Shown here: positions 11,617 through 24,166 of the stretch, one piece after another
Position numbering within the stretch: position 1 is the first letter of the stretch
Layout: every line of letters begins with the position of its first letter
From: Blastomyces gilchristii SLH14081
Taxonomy: Eukaryota > Ascomycota > Eurotiomycetes > Onygenales > Ajellomycetaceae
Direction of reading: 5' to 3'
Assembly: GCF_000003855.2 (NCBI RefSeq)
Contig: NW_003101677.1
Location: 2,032,939-2,096,938 of the forward strand
DNA length: 64,000 nucleotides
Program-made: the position numbers and the translations under genes
Notes under the pieces: model-generated
The model's input: the letters and a program-made list of their open reading frames with translations, nothing else
Told to the model about the DNA's origin: nothing
Database searches by the model: none

Positions 11617-13218
11617 ATGAGTTCAAAAATACACTCAGTTGATGTGAAAAAAGATGCTTTCTCAAATGCTATTTCTGAGATTGAAATTCTGAAGAGAAGA
11701 AAGAAAGAAGAAATAGAGAAACAACAAGTTCTTGAAATACAGAAACTTGAAAAAGCAAGCAAGATTCTTGAAAAGCAGTGTCTGAGTGAGATGAATAAAG
11801 AAGTTCTGTTAATTCTTCATACTCAGACTAGATAATTACAGAAGATAATCAAGTTCAAACTTGGAATTTCAAACATAGTTTGAAAAACATTGAAAATTTC
11901 TAGTACAATCACTAACTTCTTATCTTGCTCTTCTTTCTCTTTTTCTACTTCTTCTTCTTCTTTGAATCAGAAGAAAACATATGCTCAAGCAGCTGAATTT
12001 ACTGTCTCTAAATCTGCTATCTCAAAACATGCTTAAAATTCTGAGAAAACTGAGAAGAATAATACTCATGCTTCTATTCATAGAAAAGTGAAGAAAAAAA
12101 TGTAAAAGAAGAAAAACTTCTAAATCTTCAGAAATAGAAGACTTATTCTCAAAGTCTCAAATCAGAATATCTTGCAAAGAAACAAGCTAAACTTAAATCT
12201 CATTTTCAGAATCAGAAATGAAATTAATCAGCAGTTCTTTTCTCAGTTAATAACTGATATTGAAGTTCAAAAATCAGTTATAGCTTCAATTGAGTCATTC
12301 TTCTTTAAAAACTCTATTATTCTGACTACAATGTCTGAATTCAGTGCAGAGTTTCTTATTCAGAATAAGAATCTCTGAAAATCAGCAGTAGAATCTGTGT
12401 TAAATATAACAATTCTATCTGAGAGAGATGAAAAGTGAGACAAATTCATTCTTTATAATATTTCAGTTGAAATTTTTGACTGTGAAGAAGAAATACTACT
12501 TCTCAAAAATAAATTAGAAGAATACAACTCTATTCAAATGAGAAAAGAGCCTGTATGACTAAATTTAATTGAGTTCAGACAAAGCAGAAGAAATGTCTCT
12601 GTTCTAGTATATACAAAGACACTTGAACAGTCAAAGATCTCTGAAGTAAGAGTAACAGATTTGAAAATGAGAGTTTATGAATACAAAGACTCAAGAATGA
12701 ATCTCAAAGCTCAAACACAGTGTTCAAAGTGTCAAAGATATGAACACTTTGTAATCTTCTGTTTTAGAGACTTAAAATGTGCATTCTGTGTCAGAGATCA
12801 CAAAACTAGTGAGCATAAATATAAAACATGCTTAAAAAGAGATAAAATATGTCAATACACTCTGCTTAAATACTCTAATTGCAAAGAAAAACATGCATCT
12901 AGCTTAAAAGAATGTATGTGTACTTCAAGAACTCAAAAGAACTGAAGAAAAGATGAAGCTCAAAGCAAATCTAGAACTGAAGAGAATAATCAAGTCAGTA
13001 AACTCACAACTGCAAGCTTAAAAAGAAGAAACTCTTAACTATCTAAATCTTCAAACTTCAATTCTCCAGTTAAATGTAAATAGAATTTGAATGCTCAAAC
13101 TTCTGTTAAGATTAGAGAATTGAGAAATAACTCTGATGATAAACTAAATATAATACAAGCAGTTGAGATTTCTACTTTTCAGAATAGTTATAATCTACTA
13201 TCTGATAATAGTGATTAG
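11617..13218 (+). pseudogene. LINE ORF1 (gag-like, CCHC knuckles), decayed
   Basis: ORF1 proteins bind LINE RNA and form the transposition particle. The first ATG of the conserved frame is at 11617 (MSSKIHSVD). The N-terminal 70 residues are Lys/Glu-rich and probably coiled coil, followed by a Ser-rich stretch. The cysteine clusters start at 12721: one C-X2-C-X4-H-X4-C knuckle at 12721-12762, a second CX2C cluster directly after, and a third at 12871-12915 with its first Cys changed to Tyr (other copies keep Cys). The frame ends with TAG at 13216-13218, 23 bases before ORF2. Several in-frame TGA and TAA codons inactivate it. Confidence 0.88.
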
Positions 13219-13241
13219 ATTCTACTCTACTCTCTTTTAGT

Positions 13242-16200
13242 ATGAATATACAACAAAAATAATAAAAAAAGTTTAAAAACTCTTCAAAAATCATATTTAT
13301 TCAAAATAATGTGAATAGAAACTCAAATTGTATTTATTCTTGTTTTCAAATTATACTTGAATAAAAAGTTGATTTTATACTGCTTCAGGAGCCGAATTTT
13401 GATGCTGAGTAAAAATATGTTATTTCTAATTCAAGCTACTACTGCTTTATATCTCAAAAGTCTGAGATAAAGTCAAGAGTAGTGATCTATGAAAGAAAGA
13501 GATCAAGATATTAATTTAATCTAAGATTTGATATTATGTCTGACCCTGATATTCTGATGAGTGATATTATAGATAAAGAGAATGAGTTTGATACTATACA
13601 GCTCATAAATATCTATAATGAAAAGTCATTGAAGAAAAATAATAATATCTGAACAATTAATAGAGAGTTTCTGAACATCACTTCATTAAGAAACTCTATA
13701 ATTGTAGAAGATTTCAATGCACAATATTTCTGATGAAATTCAAAATATAAAAGAGTAGTAAGAGCTGATAATCTAATTAAATGAATCTTTAAGTATTCAA
13801 TAGATTTAGTTAACAAGTCTGAGCAATAAACATTCTTTAGAAAAGACATGAAACAGAAATCTATTATAGATCTAATCTTCATATCATAAAATCTAATGAA
13901 AAAAAGACTTGTAAACTGATTTATTGATTTAAATAAGACATCAGAATCAGATCATGAGATTATTCAATTTGATATTGAACTGAGTGAAAAATAAATGAGT
14001 GAAAATCCTCTTCTCTCTAATCAGTTTAACTTTGAAAAAGCTGACTGAAAGGCAGTTAAAGAAAGCATAAAACTGTTAAAATCTGAAAGACAGAGTGAGC
14101 TATATTGAAATCCTGATCAAGATATCTCAAATGAAATGCTTGAGAATAGAGTGAAGCTTATTACATCTATTATTCTAGCAAGTATTAAAGATAATATTTC
14201 AAAGAGAAAGTCTTCTGAGTATTCAAAATCTTGATGAAATGAGAATATTACATCTAAAAGAAAACAATTGACTACTGTTAGAAGAGATTGAAAGAATGAT
14301 ATAATTTCTGATAAAGAGTTTAAAACTGTTAGAAATGAATATTTTTCAGATATTAAAAGACCTAAAACAGACTACTGGCATAAATTTCTTAAAGAAGTAT
14401 AAGAAAAGAAAGTTTTTAAAGCTTTTAATCATACTAAAACAAGAAGTGTAGTAAAACTTTCAATCTTAGAATATAAGTTTCAGAATGAATTATATACAGT
14501 AAACTCTTTTGAGAAAAAATATTAAGCTTTTATAAGAACTCTCTTTCAAAACTCATCAGATTCAGATTCAGAGAAAGAGAATATAACACTTCTTAACTAT
14601 ATTAATGAAAATGACTGAGAATGATCTGATCTTACTCAAGATGAATTAGAGTTAGCTATCTTCTCAAGTTCAGTTAAAACTACTGCAGAGCCTGATTCAA
14701 TTAATCACTTGATTATTCAAAATACATACTTCTACTTAAAGAATGAATATTTTGAGCTCTTTTTCAATCTCTTGAAAAATGAATATTATTCTGAATACTG
14801 AAGAGAAGTTACTGAAGTGATTCTTATAAAATTTAATGAAAAAACTTCAATTCTTAAGTCATATAGAGTAATATCTCTATTGAACTATCTAGAAAAGGTT
14901 TTAGAAAAGATAATAGCTACTTAACTATCTTTTATAAGCTCTATCAGTAATTCTCTTTTATTCAGTGAATAAATAAAAGATAGAAAACAGTGTTCTGTAA
15001 TTATCACTGTTCTCTCAGTTATTCATGATATTTAAATAGCAAAGCATGAAGGTCTGGTCTCAACTGCAGTTTTTATTAATATAAAAGAAGTATTTAATCA
15101 TATTTTAAAGTCAAAGTTAATTCAGACTTGAAAGATATTAAAACTGTCACTTTCTCTAATAAAATGAGTTAACTATTTTATATTTAAAAGAATTATACAA
15201 CTTTTTTTTGATGAAGTGAAATAAGACAAGAATGAGATAAAAATAGAAGTATTATAAGAATCTTCAATCTCACTCATTTTATTGATAATATATACTGCAT
15301 ATCTATTCAAGAATAGAAATATGAGAATAGTATAATCTCTGAGTTATATGAATAATATTGATCTAGTCTACAGCTCAAAAACTATTAAAGAGAATTTGAA
15401 AGTGATTGAAGAAGCTGTAAAGAAAATCTTTGTTAGAGCAGATATCAATCAAATTCAATTTAATATGAATAAAACTGAGTTAATTCATTTCTTTTCTAGA
15501 TTCAATGAGAAAGAACTATCTCTAACTCTTTTAAATAGAGAGATTAAACCCAGTGTAAATGTCAAATGATTAGAAGTATGATTAAACTCCAAGTTAAATT
15601 TTAAATATCACATTCAACAAAGAACTGTCAAGACAGAAAGACTATTGAACAACATAATCAGACTATCAAATACAGAGAGAGATCTATTCTTCCAGACTAT
15701 GAGATAGTTATATATAGCCTGTATTACATCAGCAGCTGATTATGAAGTTCAAGTTTGATGAAATAATCAAGAGAATTTCACTGAACTCTTTCAAAGTCTG
15801 TAAAACAGAGTCTTGAGAAGAATTCTGAAAGTATTCAAATCATCTTCTATTAAAGCAATAGAAATTAAAGCTTCAATTCCTTCTTCTGCTATTAGATTTG
15901 AAAAGACCTGTATGAACTATACTCTGAGAGTTATAAAGATGAACTTAAATTATATAATCAGAGAAAGAGTCTCTTCTTCATTTTCATTAATTAACTCTGA
16001 AAATGAACTGAATTGAAATATATTTCTTGATTGAAATGAAAATAATTCTTTAAAGAAAATGTCTTCTCAACTGTACAGACTATGCTCTCTGATTAAAAAT
16101 CAATTTTCTTCTTTAAATATTGAAAAAGTTGATCATGAGAAGTTATCTCTCTGAAGAGAAAAGCTTGAATCTCTTATAGACTTATAAATAAGTGAACTAT

Positions 16201-17198
16201 TAAAAGAGAAAGAATATGAACAGTATTTGAACAGAATTTCTACAATCAATATAAAAGACTCTATTCTGAATTATTCAGATAACTCAAAAAATGAGAATTT
16301 GAATAGATTAGATGCACACATTGCTTATACTGAAGATAATATCAATTTTATCTCAGATTTCTGAAATCTAGACTGTGAATCTGAAGTCTTTGATACTGAA
16401 CTATTTGTAATAGTGAAAGCTTTCAAACTCAAAGAAATAAAATCTCATAAAAGAGGAAATAGTTTGAAAGAGATATGAATATTCTCTGATAGTCAAGCTG
16501 CTTTAAAAAGACTTAGAAATAGTCAGATTCATAATGATCAAATGAATCTTGAACTGATTTCAAACTCTATTTTAAAAATTCAAAAGAGAAGAATATCAAA
16601 GCTAATAATTCATCTGCACTGAGTTCCTGCTTATATGAATATTCATGATAATGAATTGGCTGATTCAGCTGTAAAAAAGGGTGCAGAATTAAGCAGATCT
16701 ATTCAAAAAATTATATTCTGGTCTTTTATAAAGAGAAAAATAAAAGAATCTTGTTTAGATAAGTGAAATGAAAGCTGATAGAAATAAAAGAAGAGTATAC
16801 ATTATTCAAGATTTGAAACAAAACCCAAGTGAAAATCTTGTTTAATTAAATGAAAAAAGAAAATATTCTCATCTATAATACAGCTGAAACTAGAACATGG
16901 CTATTTCAAATCTTATATACAAAGATTTGATGATAGATTTGACTCACTAGAATGCTCATTCTGCAATGCAAATGAGAATCCTGAGTATATTGTAATGTAC
17001 TGTGCATTATACAATAGTCTCAGAGTCAGATTGAAAGAGAAGTATGATCTAAATCAATTAAATATGAGATTCTTATTCTCAACTGAGACAGAAATTAAAT
17101 ACTTAATAGACTTTCTATCAGAAACTCAAGCAGCTATAAGAAAATGACTAAATTCAGAATTATCTGAATATGAAGAGGAGGAAATCAATCAGATATAG
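13242..17198 (+). pseudogene. LINE ORF2: AP endonuclease, RT, RNase H; decayed
   Basis: The start is chosen at the ATG at 13242 (MNIQQK), conserved in three copies. The apurinic-type endonuclease spans about 13300-13990: a QEPNF block near 13386, an EDFNA block (normally GDFNA) near 13710 and the SDH motif at 13947-13955. RT runs to about 15560. Motif A Asp is changed to Asn near 15080, and the YVDD box reads YMNN near 15347-15360. RNase H (DSQA near 16490, N-E-L-A-D near 16655) and a C-terminal Cys cluster near 16950-17010 follow. It would be about 1318 codons. The Asp losses and dozens of stops make it inactive. Confidence 0.9.
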
Positions 17199-17495
17199 TC
17201 TGTTAAAACAGCTATATACTATCTTTTAATAATTTGTTTTGATATAGTCTCTCTTTACTTTATCTTTTCCTTTCAATTCCTTTCTATCTATCTATTTAAT
17301 GTGTCTATCTTTAAGACTGTGTTCTCTTTCTCTTTTCCTTTGTCATGATATTGTCAAATGGTTTCAAAGTATCAGAAGATGTTAAAACACTGCAATTTGT
17401 AAACAGTTTTTGTATTCTGAGCTGGAATTTTCTGATTTTGCATATCTGAAATTGATGAATGTATAATAGTTAACTTTACAGATATAGGAAAAACT

Positions 17496-17516
17496 CTGAG
17501 AACTAAAAGTTCTCAG
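17496..17516 (+). other. LINE 3' UTR stem-loop, copy LB
   Basis: Nine-base arms CTGAGAACT and AGTTCTCAG surround AAA, at the same position relative to the tail as in the other copies. Confidence 0.7.
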
Positions 17517-17577
17517 GTAGATGTCATAGTCTCTGACTGTATACATCTATAATTGAAGAATAATAATAATAATAATA

Positions 17578-17590
17578 AGAGTCTTATAAT
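17578..17590. repeat. Target-site duplication, half 2 (inverted match to 2218-2230)
   Basis: AGAGTCTTATAAT directly follows the (AAT)n tail. It is the reverse complement of the 13 bases beside the LINE 5' end at 2217, consistent with an inversion having separated the two ends of one LINE insertion. Confidence 0.85.
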
Positions 17591-19966
17591 GATTCAGAGT
17601 TCTTATCATTCTTTTTCTCTAACTTGATAGTGTGATTCACTTCAGAATCTCATAAGAGAGATATATTCATAATATTATCTTATCAGAAGATATCTAGATA
17701 TTCATAATATTATTGAGAAAGTTTTGTATAAGAATCTGTTATTATAATATGAGATAACTTTTCTAGAGTTTTTTTGATATTAGCCAGACTAATGAAATAG
17801 ATTGTCACATGATTCTGCTATTGATAACCTTCTTTTTCAGAGTATTTCATACACATTGACAGAGATCTGTGTCAGATTCATGATCTTGTAAATGTCATCT
17901 TCATGAATTTTATCATTGTTAGAGAATATCAAGCTTCTGTTTTAAGCATTCAATAAGATGCCTTATTCAGATAGTCAGACAAGTTCTAATATAAGATTAT
18001 AATCAAGATTATTAACTTTATATATGTAGGCATCTTCAAGTAGATATTCTCTCACATCTATGATTAACTTCATCATGTAATGAGTACAAATGTCTTTTGA
18101 ATGATTAAATTCTGTGAGAAGTCAGAGTTTTGATAAGAAGATACACTGAAGGTTATGATATCTTATAACTGAAGATTTTATCATTGCATAGTGACATAGA
18201 CTGCTGTCTACTATGGCTGTCATATTATACATGTTATCAATCATAGTAGATATAAGAATCATATTCATTATCATTTTCTCTTCAAATCATTGTTGTTCAA
18301 TCTCTTTAAGCTTCTATTTATGAATTTGAATAGAAGCTAATCTTTTTCCTGTTTCACTGAGACATTCTTATAGTTATCTTCTGAATCTTTCTCTAATGTA
18401 ACATGGTTGACGCGGACAGGTGCTGATTCATTCTTCAAATGAGAAGACACTGATCTTTCTCTCAAGTGTGAAGACACATAGATTGATTAGCAGTTGAAAG
18501 CAATGTGTTCTGATCAGTTACAGTTAATGTACACTTTATGTTGACATCAATCAGTGACTTCTTCAGAAGTGATTCCAGGGACTTGAAAGTCTCTTCAGAT
18601 GACAGAGACTCTTGCTTATGCATAGACATTTGAGTCTATTCAGTTCGTAGCATCTAGACTGGCCGCCGGGACCATGAATTTCACATTTGGTCCCATTTGA
18701 TCTGGTCTCATACATTTCTTGGCGTGAATCCCGCTGGGACTGGCTATCAAAAAAACATGTAAAGTGACTATATATCAGATCTTAAAATGGAACCATGACT
18801 TGAAAAAAATGAGAAAGTGGTCCCATTTGGTTCCATTTAGTCCCATTCTTGGCATAAAGTTACTATTTTTAGACATTTTAAGGTTTTTTTTAGACTATTT
18901 TTAATTTTTTAAAAAGTAACACTTTTTGATAATACTCAAATGAGATTTAAAGTAATTTAAAGCAATAAAAATAATTTAAATTGAGAAGTGGAAATCATGG
19001 TCTTATTTGGAAAATGTGACAAGAGTAGACAGTAAGTCTCACTGAGACAGTATGAGACTACTATCTAATGTTAAAACCGTGTAATGAGATCAGTTGAATT
19101 GGTAATGGAACTATCAAAAAATCTGGTCCTGGTCTCAGACACGGTCACACAGTCAGTCTAGTAGCATCTGCATCATTATTGTTATTCTTCAGTGCAGATG
19201 TATGAGTCACTGAGATGTAATATCTTCTATCACTGTTCTGTATACTCTTGAGCTTGATAAGATGATTATTCAATGTTCAGAGCTGTGTGTAGAAACCTTT
19301 ATAAGTCTGGTCTTCATCTACACTTACAAGAGTCTGTAAGAGTTTGAAAGTTAATGTCTTCTTATACATACTAATCTTTATTCAATTCTTTCAAGATTAA
19401 TCACCTGCTTCTAGAATCTTGATATTGAAGTCAGGGATGAATGTTGTAAGAGAAGTGTTTCTCTGTTAAGTACTCTGTAATCAATCTAACACTTTCTATT
19501 GCATGACAGTGTCTTAAAACAGAATATCAAGATATTTGATGATATTATCAGATATTCACAACACTGATTCACATACTTTCATTTATGAATGAAACTTCTG
19601 TTTCACATGATCCTTCAATCATTCATTGATATATCAATCTTGATTGATTAATAAACTGATGACATCTTCATCTATACTCAGTTTCATGAGCATTTCCATC
19701 CTTCATAATGAGTAGAGAGTGAGGTTGAAAGTATTGAAATATACAGAAGTATCTAAGTATTCTTTCAGCACTTTTGTCTTTGATTCTGTAGATATTGAAA
19801 TTGCATGAGTTTCTTATTGTGATAATTATTGAACCTCTTCATATTGATGTTGTTGAGTTACATGCATATCAGCTATTTATTATTTTTGTAATTTCAACAT
19901 TGCTCAGAGTCACTGTAGCATTGTATCTATACTCATGTTCAAGAGTTTCATATTATTGTTAGACAT
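17591..19966 (-). pseudogene. Gypsy A gag and protease, decayed, MITE-interrupted
   Basis: Gag begins at the ATG at 19964-19966 (MSNNNM), equivalent to MSNDNI in the copy at 46440. The capsid-like region includes a PDFNIKILEAGD block near 19400-19440, conserved in the copy at 46980-47010. Downstream of the MITE come a CCHC-type knuckle region (about 18480-18560) and then the protease-like segment at about 17640-18290. It stops at the LINE junction, just before the RT. In-frame stops are frequent. Confidence 0.82.
18655..19160 (+). mobile_element. 506-bp MITE, copy 1, 8-bp TSD GTAGCATC
   Basis: This non-autonomous DNA element has short terminal inverted repeats beginning TAGACTGGCC and, on the other end, TAGACTGACT. 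Perfect 8-base duplications, GTAGCATC, lie at 18647-18654 and 19161-19168. No coding capacity is visible; the middle is AT-rich with long A and T runs. Two more copies (45344-45849 and 55356-55861) have exactly the same length. Eight-base duplications fit hAT-like or related superfamilies, but the terminus does not match the usual hAT start well, so the superfamily is uncertain. This copy keeps most CG and GG pairs. Confidence 0.93.
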
Positions 19967-20252
19967 GGTTATATCAATCATTGAATGTGTAATCATATGA
20001 ATATCTCATATGTCTGGGGTCAGGACTCTCAGATCTTTCACTGACATTCTCTTTGTAAGATCTTATTACAGGGTCAGAATAACTGGTGAGTAAGCTTCTA
20101 TCTGAGAACTCAGTGTCTGCTTTAACTGATTGTTTCTCTTTTCTTACACATCATTACACATTCAGATATCTCTCAATGAATAATAGTTTCTAATGAGGAG
20201 ACAATGCATGAATAATCATTTTCTAATAAGAAGACAATAAATGTTTTTCTAG

Positions 20253-20617
20253 TGTAAGAGGTCTATACTGAATAGATTGGTATTATATTGATAGGTCTTA
20301 TATAACAAAGAGAAAAATGTTAGAGAAGAAAAAGAAAGAGAAAGTGTGAGAATCAGTGATTGAAGTGAATATTTATATGTGTATGTGATGATGTATGTGA
20401 TGAAGCTTCAGGGCAGAAGAATGTATACACGTTAGTACCAGCTGAGGATTGGTGATTGAGAATGGCCGAGAATCAGAGTGTACGCGTTGATGGCGGCCGA
20501 GGATCGGCGATCAAGAATGGCCGAGAATCGGGGTGTACGCATTCGAGAATGGAGCGGTTGGAATCTGTGGAGTGTAACGGAATAGTCTATATAATTGATC
20601 GGGCGCAGCCCGCCACA
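20253..20617 (-). repeat. Gypsy A 5' LTR (365 bp)
   Basis: On the minus strand it runs from TGTGGCGGGCTGCGCCCG to CTCTTACA. The GCGGGCTGCGCCCG start is itself palindromic. Sub-repeats with GAGAATGGCCGAGAATC occur twice. The stretch 20420-20617 is one of the most CG-rich parts of the window, in contrast to the decayed internal region. Open frames seen across it on both strands are by-products of this composition. Confidence 0.9.
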
Positions 20618-20622
20618 AAGAG

Positions 20623-21388
20623 GATTTTCACTCATTTATTCTTCACTCAGTTCAATATCAAATTGAATAATCTCATGACCTGATCTCAATGTCTCATTTG
20701 AATCAATAAATCAGTTTACAAGTCTTTTTTTCATTAGATTTTATGACATGAAGATTAGATCTATAATAGATTTCTATTTCATATCTTTTCTAAAGAATGT
20801 TTATTGATCAGACTTGTTAACTAAATCTATTAACTGCTCAAAGGTTCATTCAATCAGATTATCAGCTCTTACTGCTCTTTTGCATTCTGAATTTCATCAG
20901 AAATGATATGCATTGAAATCTTCTACAATTATAGAGTTTCTTAATGAAGTTATGTTCAGAAACTCTCTATTAATTATTCAGATATTATTATTTTTCTTCA
21001 ATGACTTTTCATTATAGATATTTATAAGCTGTATAGTATTAAACTCACTTTCTTTATCTATAATATCACTCACCAGAATATCAGGGTCAGACATGATATC
21101 AAATCTTAGATTAAATTAATATCTTGATTTCTTTCTTTCATAGATCACTACTCTTAACTTTATCTCAGACTTTTGAGATAGAAAGCAGTAGTAGCTTGAA
21201 TAAGAAATAACATATTTTTACTCAGTATCAAAATTCAGCTTCTCAAGCAGTATAAAATTAACTTTTTATTCAAATGCAATTTGAAGACATGAATAAATGC
21301 AATTTAAGTTTCTATTCACATTATTTTGAATAAATGTGATTTTTGAAGAGTTTTTAAACTTTTTTTGTTATTTTTACTGTATAGTCAT
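20623..21388 (-). pseudogene. LINE ORF2 endonuclease domain, decayed
   Basis: It begins at the ATG complement at 21386-21388 and contains the endonuclease motifs, including the EDFNA-like block near 20918 and the SDH region near 20680. It is cut off by the gypsy A LTR. The last 221 bases of ORF1 (21412-21632) lie directly upstream. Stops are present in the frame. Confidence 0.8.
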
Positions 21389-21632
21389 ACTAAAAGAGAG
21401 TAGAGTAGAATCTAATCACTATTATCAGATAGTAGATTATAACTATTCTGAAAAGTAGAAATCTTAGCTACTTGCATTATATTTAGTTTATTACCAGAGT
21501 CATTTCTCAATTCTCTAATCTTAACAGAAGTTTGAGAATTCAAATTCTGTTTACATTTAGCTGAAGAATTGAAGTTTGAAGATTTAGATAGTTAAGAGTT
21601 TCTTCTTTTTAAGCTTGCAGTTGTGAGTTTAC
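20623..21632 (-). mobile_element. LINE fragment (copy LE): end of ORF1 and endonuclease
   Basis: This minus-strand piece is equivalent to about 13010-14013 of the complete LINE. Its left end is the gypsy A insertion point and its right end the gypsy B insertion point (TSD TGCCT at 21633-21637 against AGTCA at 36617-36621). The missing neighbours are at 5488 (3' side) and 36621 (5' side). Confidence 0.88.
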
Positions 21633-21637
21633 TGCCT

Positions 21638-21895
21638 TGTAAGAAATCTCACTTCTCGCGAATTCTTTACCTCTATTTCTATCTCTCATGTAATCAATAG
21701 AGTTAGCGGCCCTTGGCTACATATATCTATATAGACTGGAGTTCACAAATACTATTCACAACTCAGCTTAAATGCTATTATACATTTAATCTCTACATTT
21801 TATCTTTCTATCATGAATACTTCTAGTGATTGACAGTATATATCATGTCAAGCTGCAAATATCTGAATAATCACCTGCAAGCACTTATTTTTACA
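21638..21895 (+). repeat. Gypsy B 5' LTR (258 bp)
   Basis: It runs from TGTAAGAAATC to TTATTTTTACA, with an inverted terminal match TGTAA/TTACA and a TATATAG box near 21728. It is flanked on the left by TGCCT (21633-21637), one base different from the partner duplication. Confidence 0.88.
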
Positions 21896-22017
21896 TTTCA
21901 AGCTCAGTCAGTCAGTAACTGTCTGTTATAACTGAAAGAACTAGAAACTTATATACTTCAATCTCTGTAAACTCTACTGTAGACACTCAGAAGCAGTTAT
22001 CTGAATCATGAATAATC

Positions 22018-23783
22018 TTCATAAAAGAAGTCTCAGAGAACTTATTAATTACTTATAGAACATTATTCTCTACATCTGTGACAGAGAAACTCTCTGAACT
22101 CATGAATAAATCAATCTCAGTGAAGAACATTCTTGAGCATCTTCTGCGAAATTAAGCTATTTTTCTATAAGAAATGCTTACTGTCTGTAAACACTCTTAA
22201 ACTGAGTTTCTAGACATGATCTTCAGAGATACTCATGAACTGAAAAGAAACTTTCTTAAGTCATGATTACTTAAGATAAACTATTTAATCACAATCTATA
22301 AAAGCTTTTATAAGTTTGTATTTGAAATTGACTTACAAGCTCAGCTGTGTGATATAAAAGATGAAGAAGCTGTTATCTATACAATGACAGATCTCTACTA
22401 TACTGAAGTCAAGAACTGACTGAATTATTTAAAGAATAATTATGAGAGATTTCACTGATCTATTCTTAAGACCTATCTAGAGAATAAGTTGAGAGACTTT
22501 ACAAGCTGAATAGAGAACATCTGAGCTGTAATTATTAATATTAGAAAAAGAGGTGAGAAATCTGATAAAGACTACTCACAGTGCTTTATGAAATTGTGAC
22601 ATGAATTAAGAACTGTAGAAACAGAGCTCTGAAACAAGATCTGAATAATGATATTTATAAAGAGACTGAATAAAGATATGTAGAACAAGCTCATTGAGTA
22701 AGACTCTAAGTTCTTAACTCTGAAGAAACTGATGACTCTTATTTATCACTTACAGATCACTGTGAGAGTCACAGATCTGTGAAGAGCAGATCACTGATCA
22801 GCTCTGTAAGAGTCAGAATAACAGAGAACAGATTTATCAGAGAAAGATAATAAGATACAGAGAGATTCATATCTAACTACTAAGTAGAGAGAAAGAGCTT
22901 TATAAGCTTCTGTGAACAGAGTATATAATAGAGAGATTAAGAAAAAGAATCTCTGCTTCATCTATTCTAAATCAGAACATCTTCATATAAACTGTTCAGA
23001 CAAATTAATATAGAGATTTAAGAAGTCACAGACAGAGTCAGCAACAGCCTTCTTAAGAATCTTAAAGTTGACACCTGAATCTGTTGCTTTCTCAATGAAA
23101 ATACTTGCTTATAAGAAGAGACTGTGCTGTGATACTACTGCTCTGCAAGTATGAAAAGTATTAATAAACTCAGAATCTCAGGTTACTGTAGTGTCTCTAA
23201 AGCTCACAGAGTGAATGAGCTGAGTGATAAAAACTGAGAATCTGCTCTTATAATAAGCAGGGCATGAGAACTCAGATCTGAGAGCTGAGAGACTTACAAG
23301 AGTCATCTTTGAATTACAAGATCTCTCTGAAACCTGAAGAAGATTTGTAGAAACTATAATTATTATGAACATCACAGATAACATGTACTTGAGACTTGTA
23401 TAACTTTAAAGACACAATTCATACATAGCTGTCTGCAAGTCAGGTTCATACTTCTGATCAGTGTTAACCTGTGAATACAGTCTGAGAATGAATGAAAGAC
23501 TGTCTTTAGAACTGCATTGAAACTATTTGATTATCTAGTAATATCTTTTGATTTGATTAATACTCTCATGACATTTCAGTCTTTCATTAATAAAACACTT
23601 CATGTATATCTGAATGTCTTTGTGATAATATATCTAAATAATATGATAATGTACTCTGTGAAGAAGAAAGAACACACTGATCATGTATGAAGTGTGTTAA
23701 AGGTCTTAGATGAGACAGAACTGTATATTAAGCTTGTAAAGTGCAACTTCAGTATCTGTTAAATTAATTTTCTAGAATATGTA
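22018..23783 (+). pseudogene. Gypsy B gag-protease-RT, decayed
   Basis: The first ATG of the gag frame is at 22018, but the real start may be upstream. A long hydrophilic gag region is followed by a degenerate zinc knuckle near 22945-22990, where the second Cys has become Tyr and the His and last Cys remain. At 23560-23780 the RT C-terminal half is readable: a YLNN box near 23630 (normally YLDD), then KLVKCNF and FLEYVI, typical of gypsy RTs. Frequent TGA and TAA codons disrupt it. The LINE tail follows directly. Confidence 0.82.
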
Positions 23784-24166
23784 ATCATTATTATTTATTA
23801 TTATTATTATTCTTCAATTATAGATATATGCAGTCAGAGACTATGACATCTACCTGAGAACCTTTAGATCTCAGGGTTTTTCCTATATCTATAGAGTTAA
23901 CTATTATACATTTATCAATTTCAGATATACAAAATCAGAAAATTCCAGCTTAGAATACAAAAACTGTTTACAAATTGCAGTATTTCAACACCTTCTGATA
24001 CTTTGAAATCATTTGAAAATATTGTGACAAAGGAAAAGAGAATATAGTCTTAAAGATAGACACATTAAGTAGATAGATAGAAATGAACAGAAAGAAACAA
24101 GTACAGTAAAGAGAGACTATAACAAAACAAAATTATGAAAAGATACTGTATAGCTGTTTTAACAGA

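Larger units (their letters stand above)
9965..17577 (+). mobile_element. Complete Tad1-like LINE (copy LB, about 7.6 kb)
   Basis: It is full length, from the CGCTTCACCACG 5' start to the (AAT)n tail at about 17558-17577. It has a 5' UTR with two 147-base monomers, ORF1, ORF2 (endonuclease, RT, RNase H) and a 3' UTR with a stem-loop. The left flank is gypsy A integrase and the right flank is gypsy A protease/RT on the opposite strand, so the flanks do not form a normal target duplication. Both ORFs are full of stops. Confidence 0.93.
17578..20617 (-). mobile_element. Ty3/gypsy chromovirus family A, 5' half (A3)
   Basis: It reads from the 5' LTR at the right (20617) through gag and protease to the LINE junction at the left, and is the complement of A1 at 2218-5482. 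A 506-base MITE sits inside gag (18655-19160). The outer boundary joins LINE sequence with the duplication AAGAG (20618-20622). Confidence 0.9.
21638..23783 (+). mobile_element. Ty3/gypsy chromovirus family B, 5' half
   Basis: It comprises the 5' LTR, gag, a protease region and part of RT, ending where the LINE tail begins at about 23784. The 3' half with chromodomain and 3' LTR is at 36622-39408 on the minus strand. The two LTRs are both 258 bases and both abut the same LINE position with a 5-base duplication. About 2 kb (rest of RT, RNase H, most of integrase) is in neither half. Confidence 0.85.

Noticed and set aside
5488..17198. TGA standing at Trp positions, suggesting a code in which TGA means Trp
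   Set aside because: TAA and TAG also interrupt the same frames, some copies keep TGG at the same place (for example near 8260 and 14374), and catalytic Asp residues are lost. CC/GG-directed mutation explains TGG to TGA without a changed code.
9965..17577. A still active LINE copy
   Set aside because: Both frames have many stops, RT motif A and the YVDD box have lost Asp residues, and no copy in the window has a complete open ORF2.
20432..20683. Overlapping open frames on both strands
   Set aside because: They lie inside the CG-rich sub-repeats of the gypsy A LTR and run into LINE sequence; no protein features.
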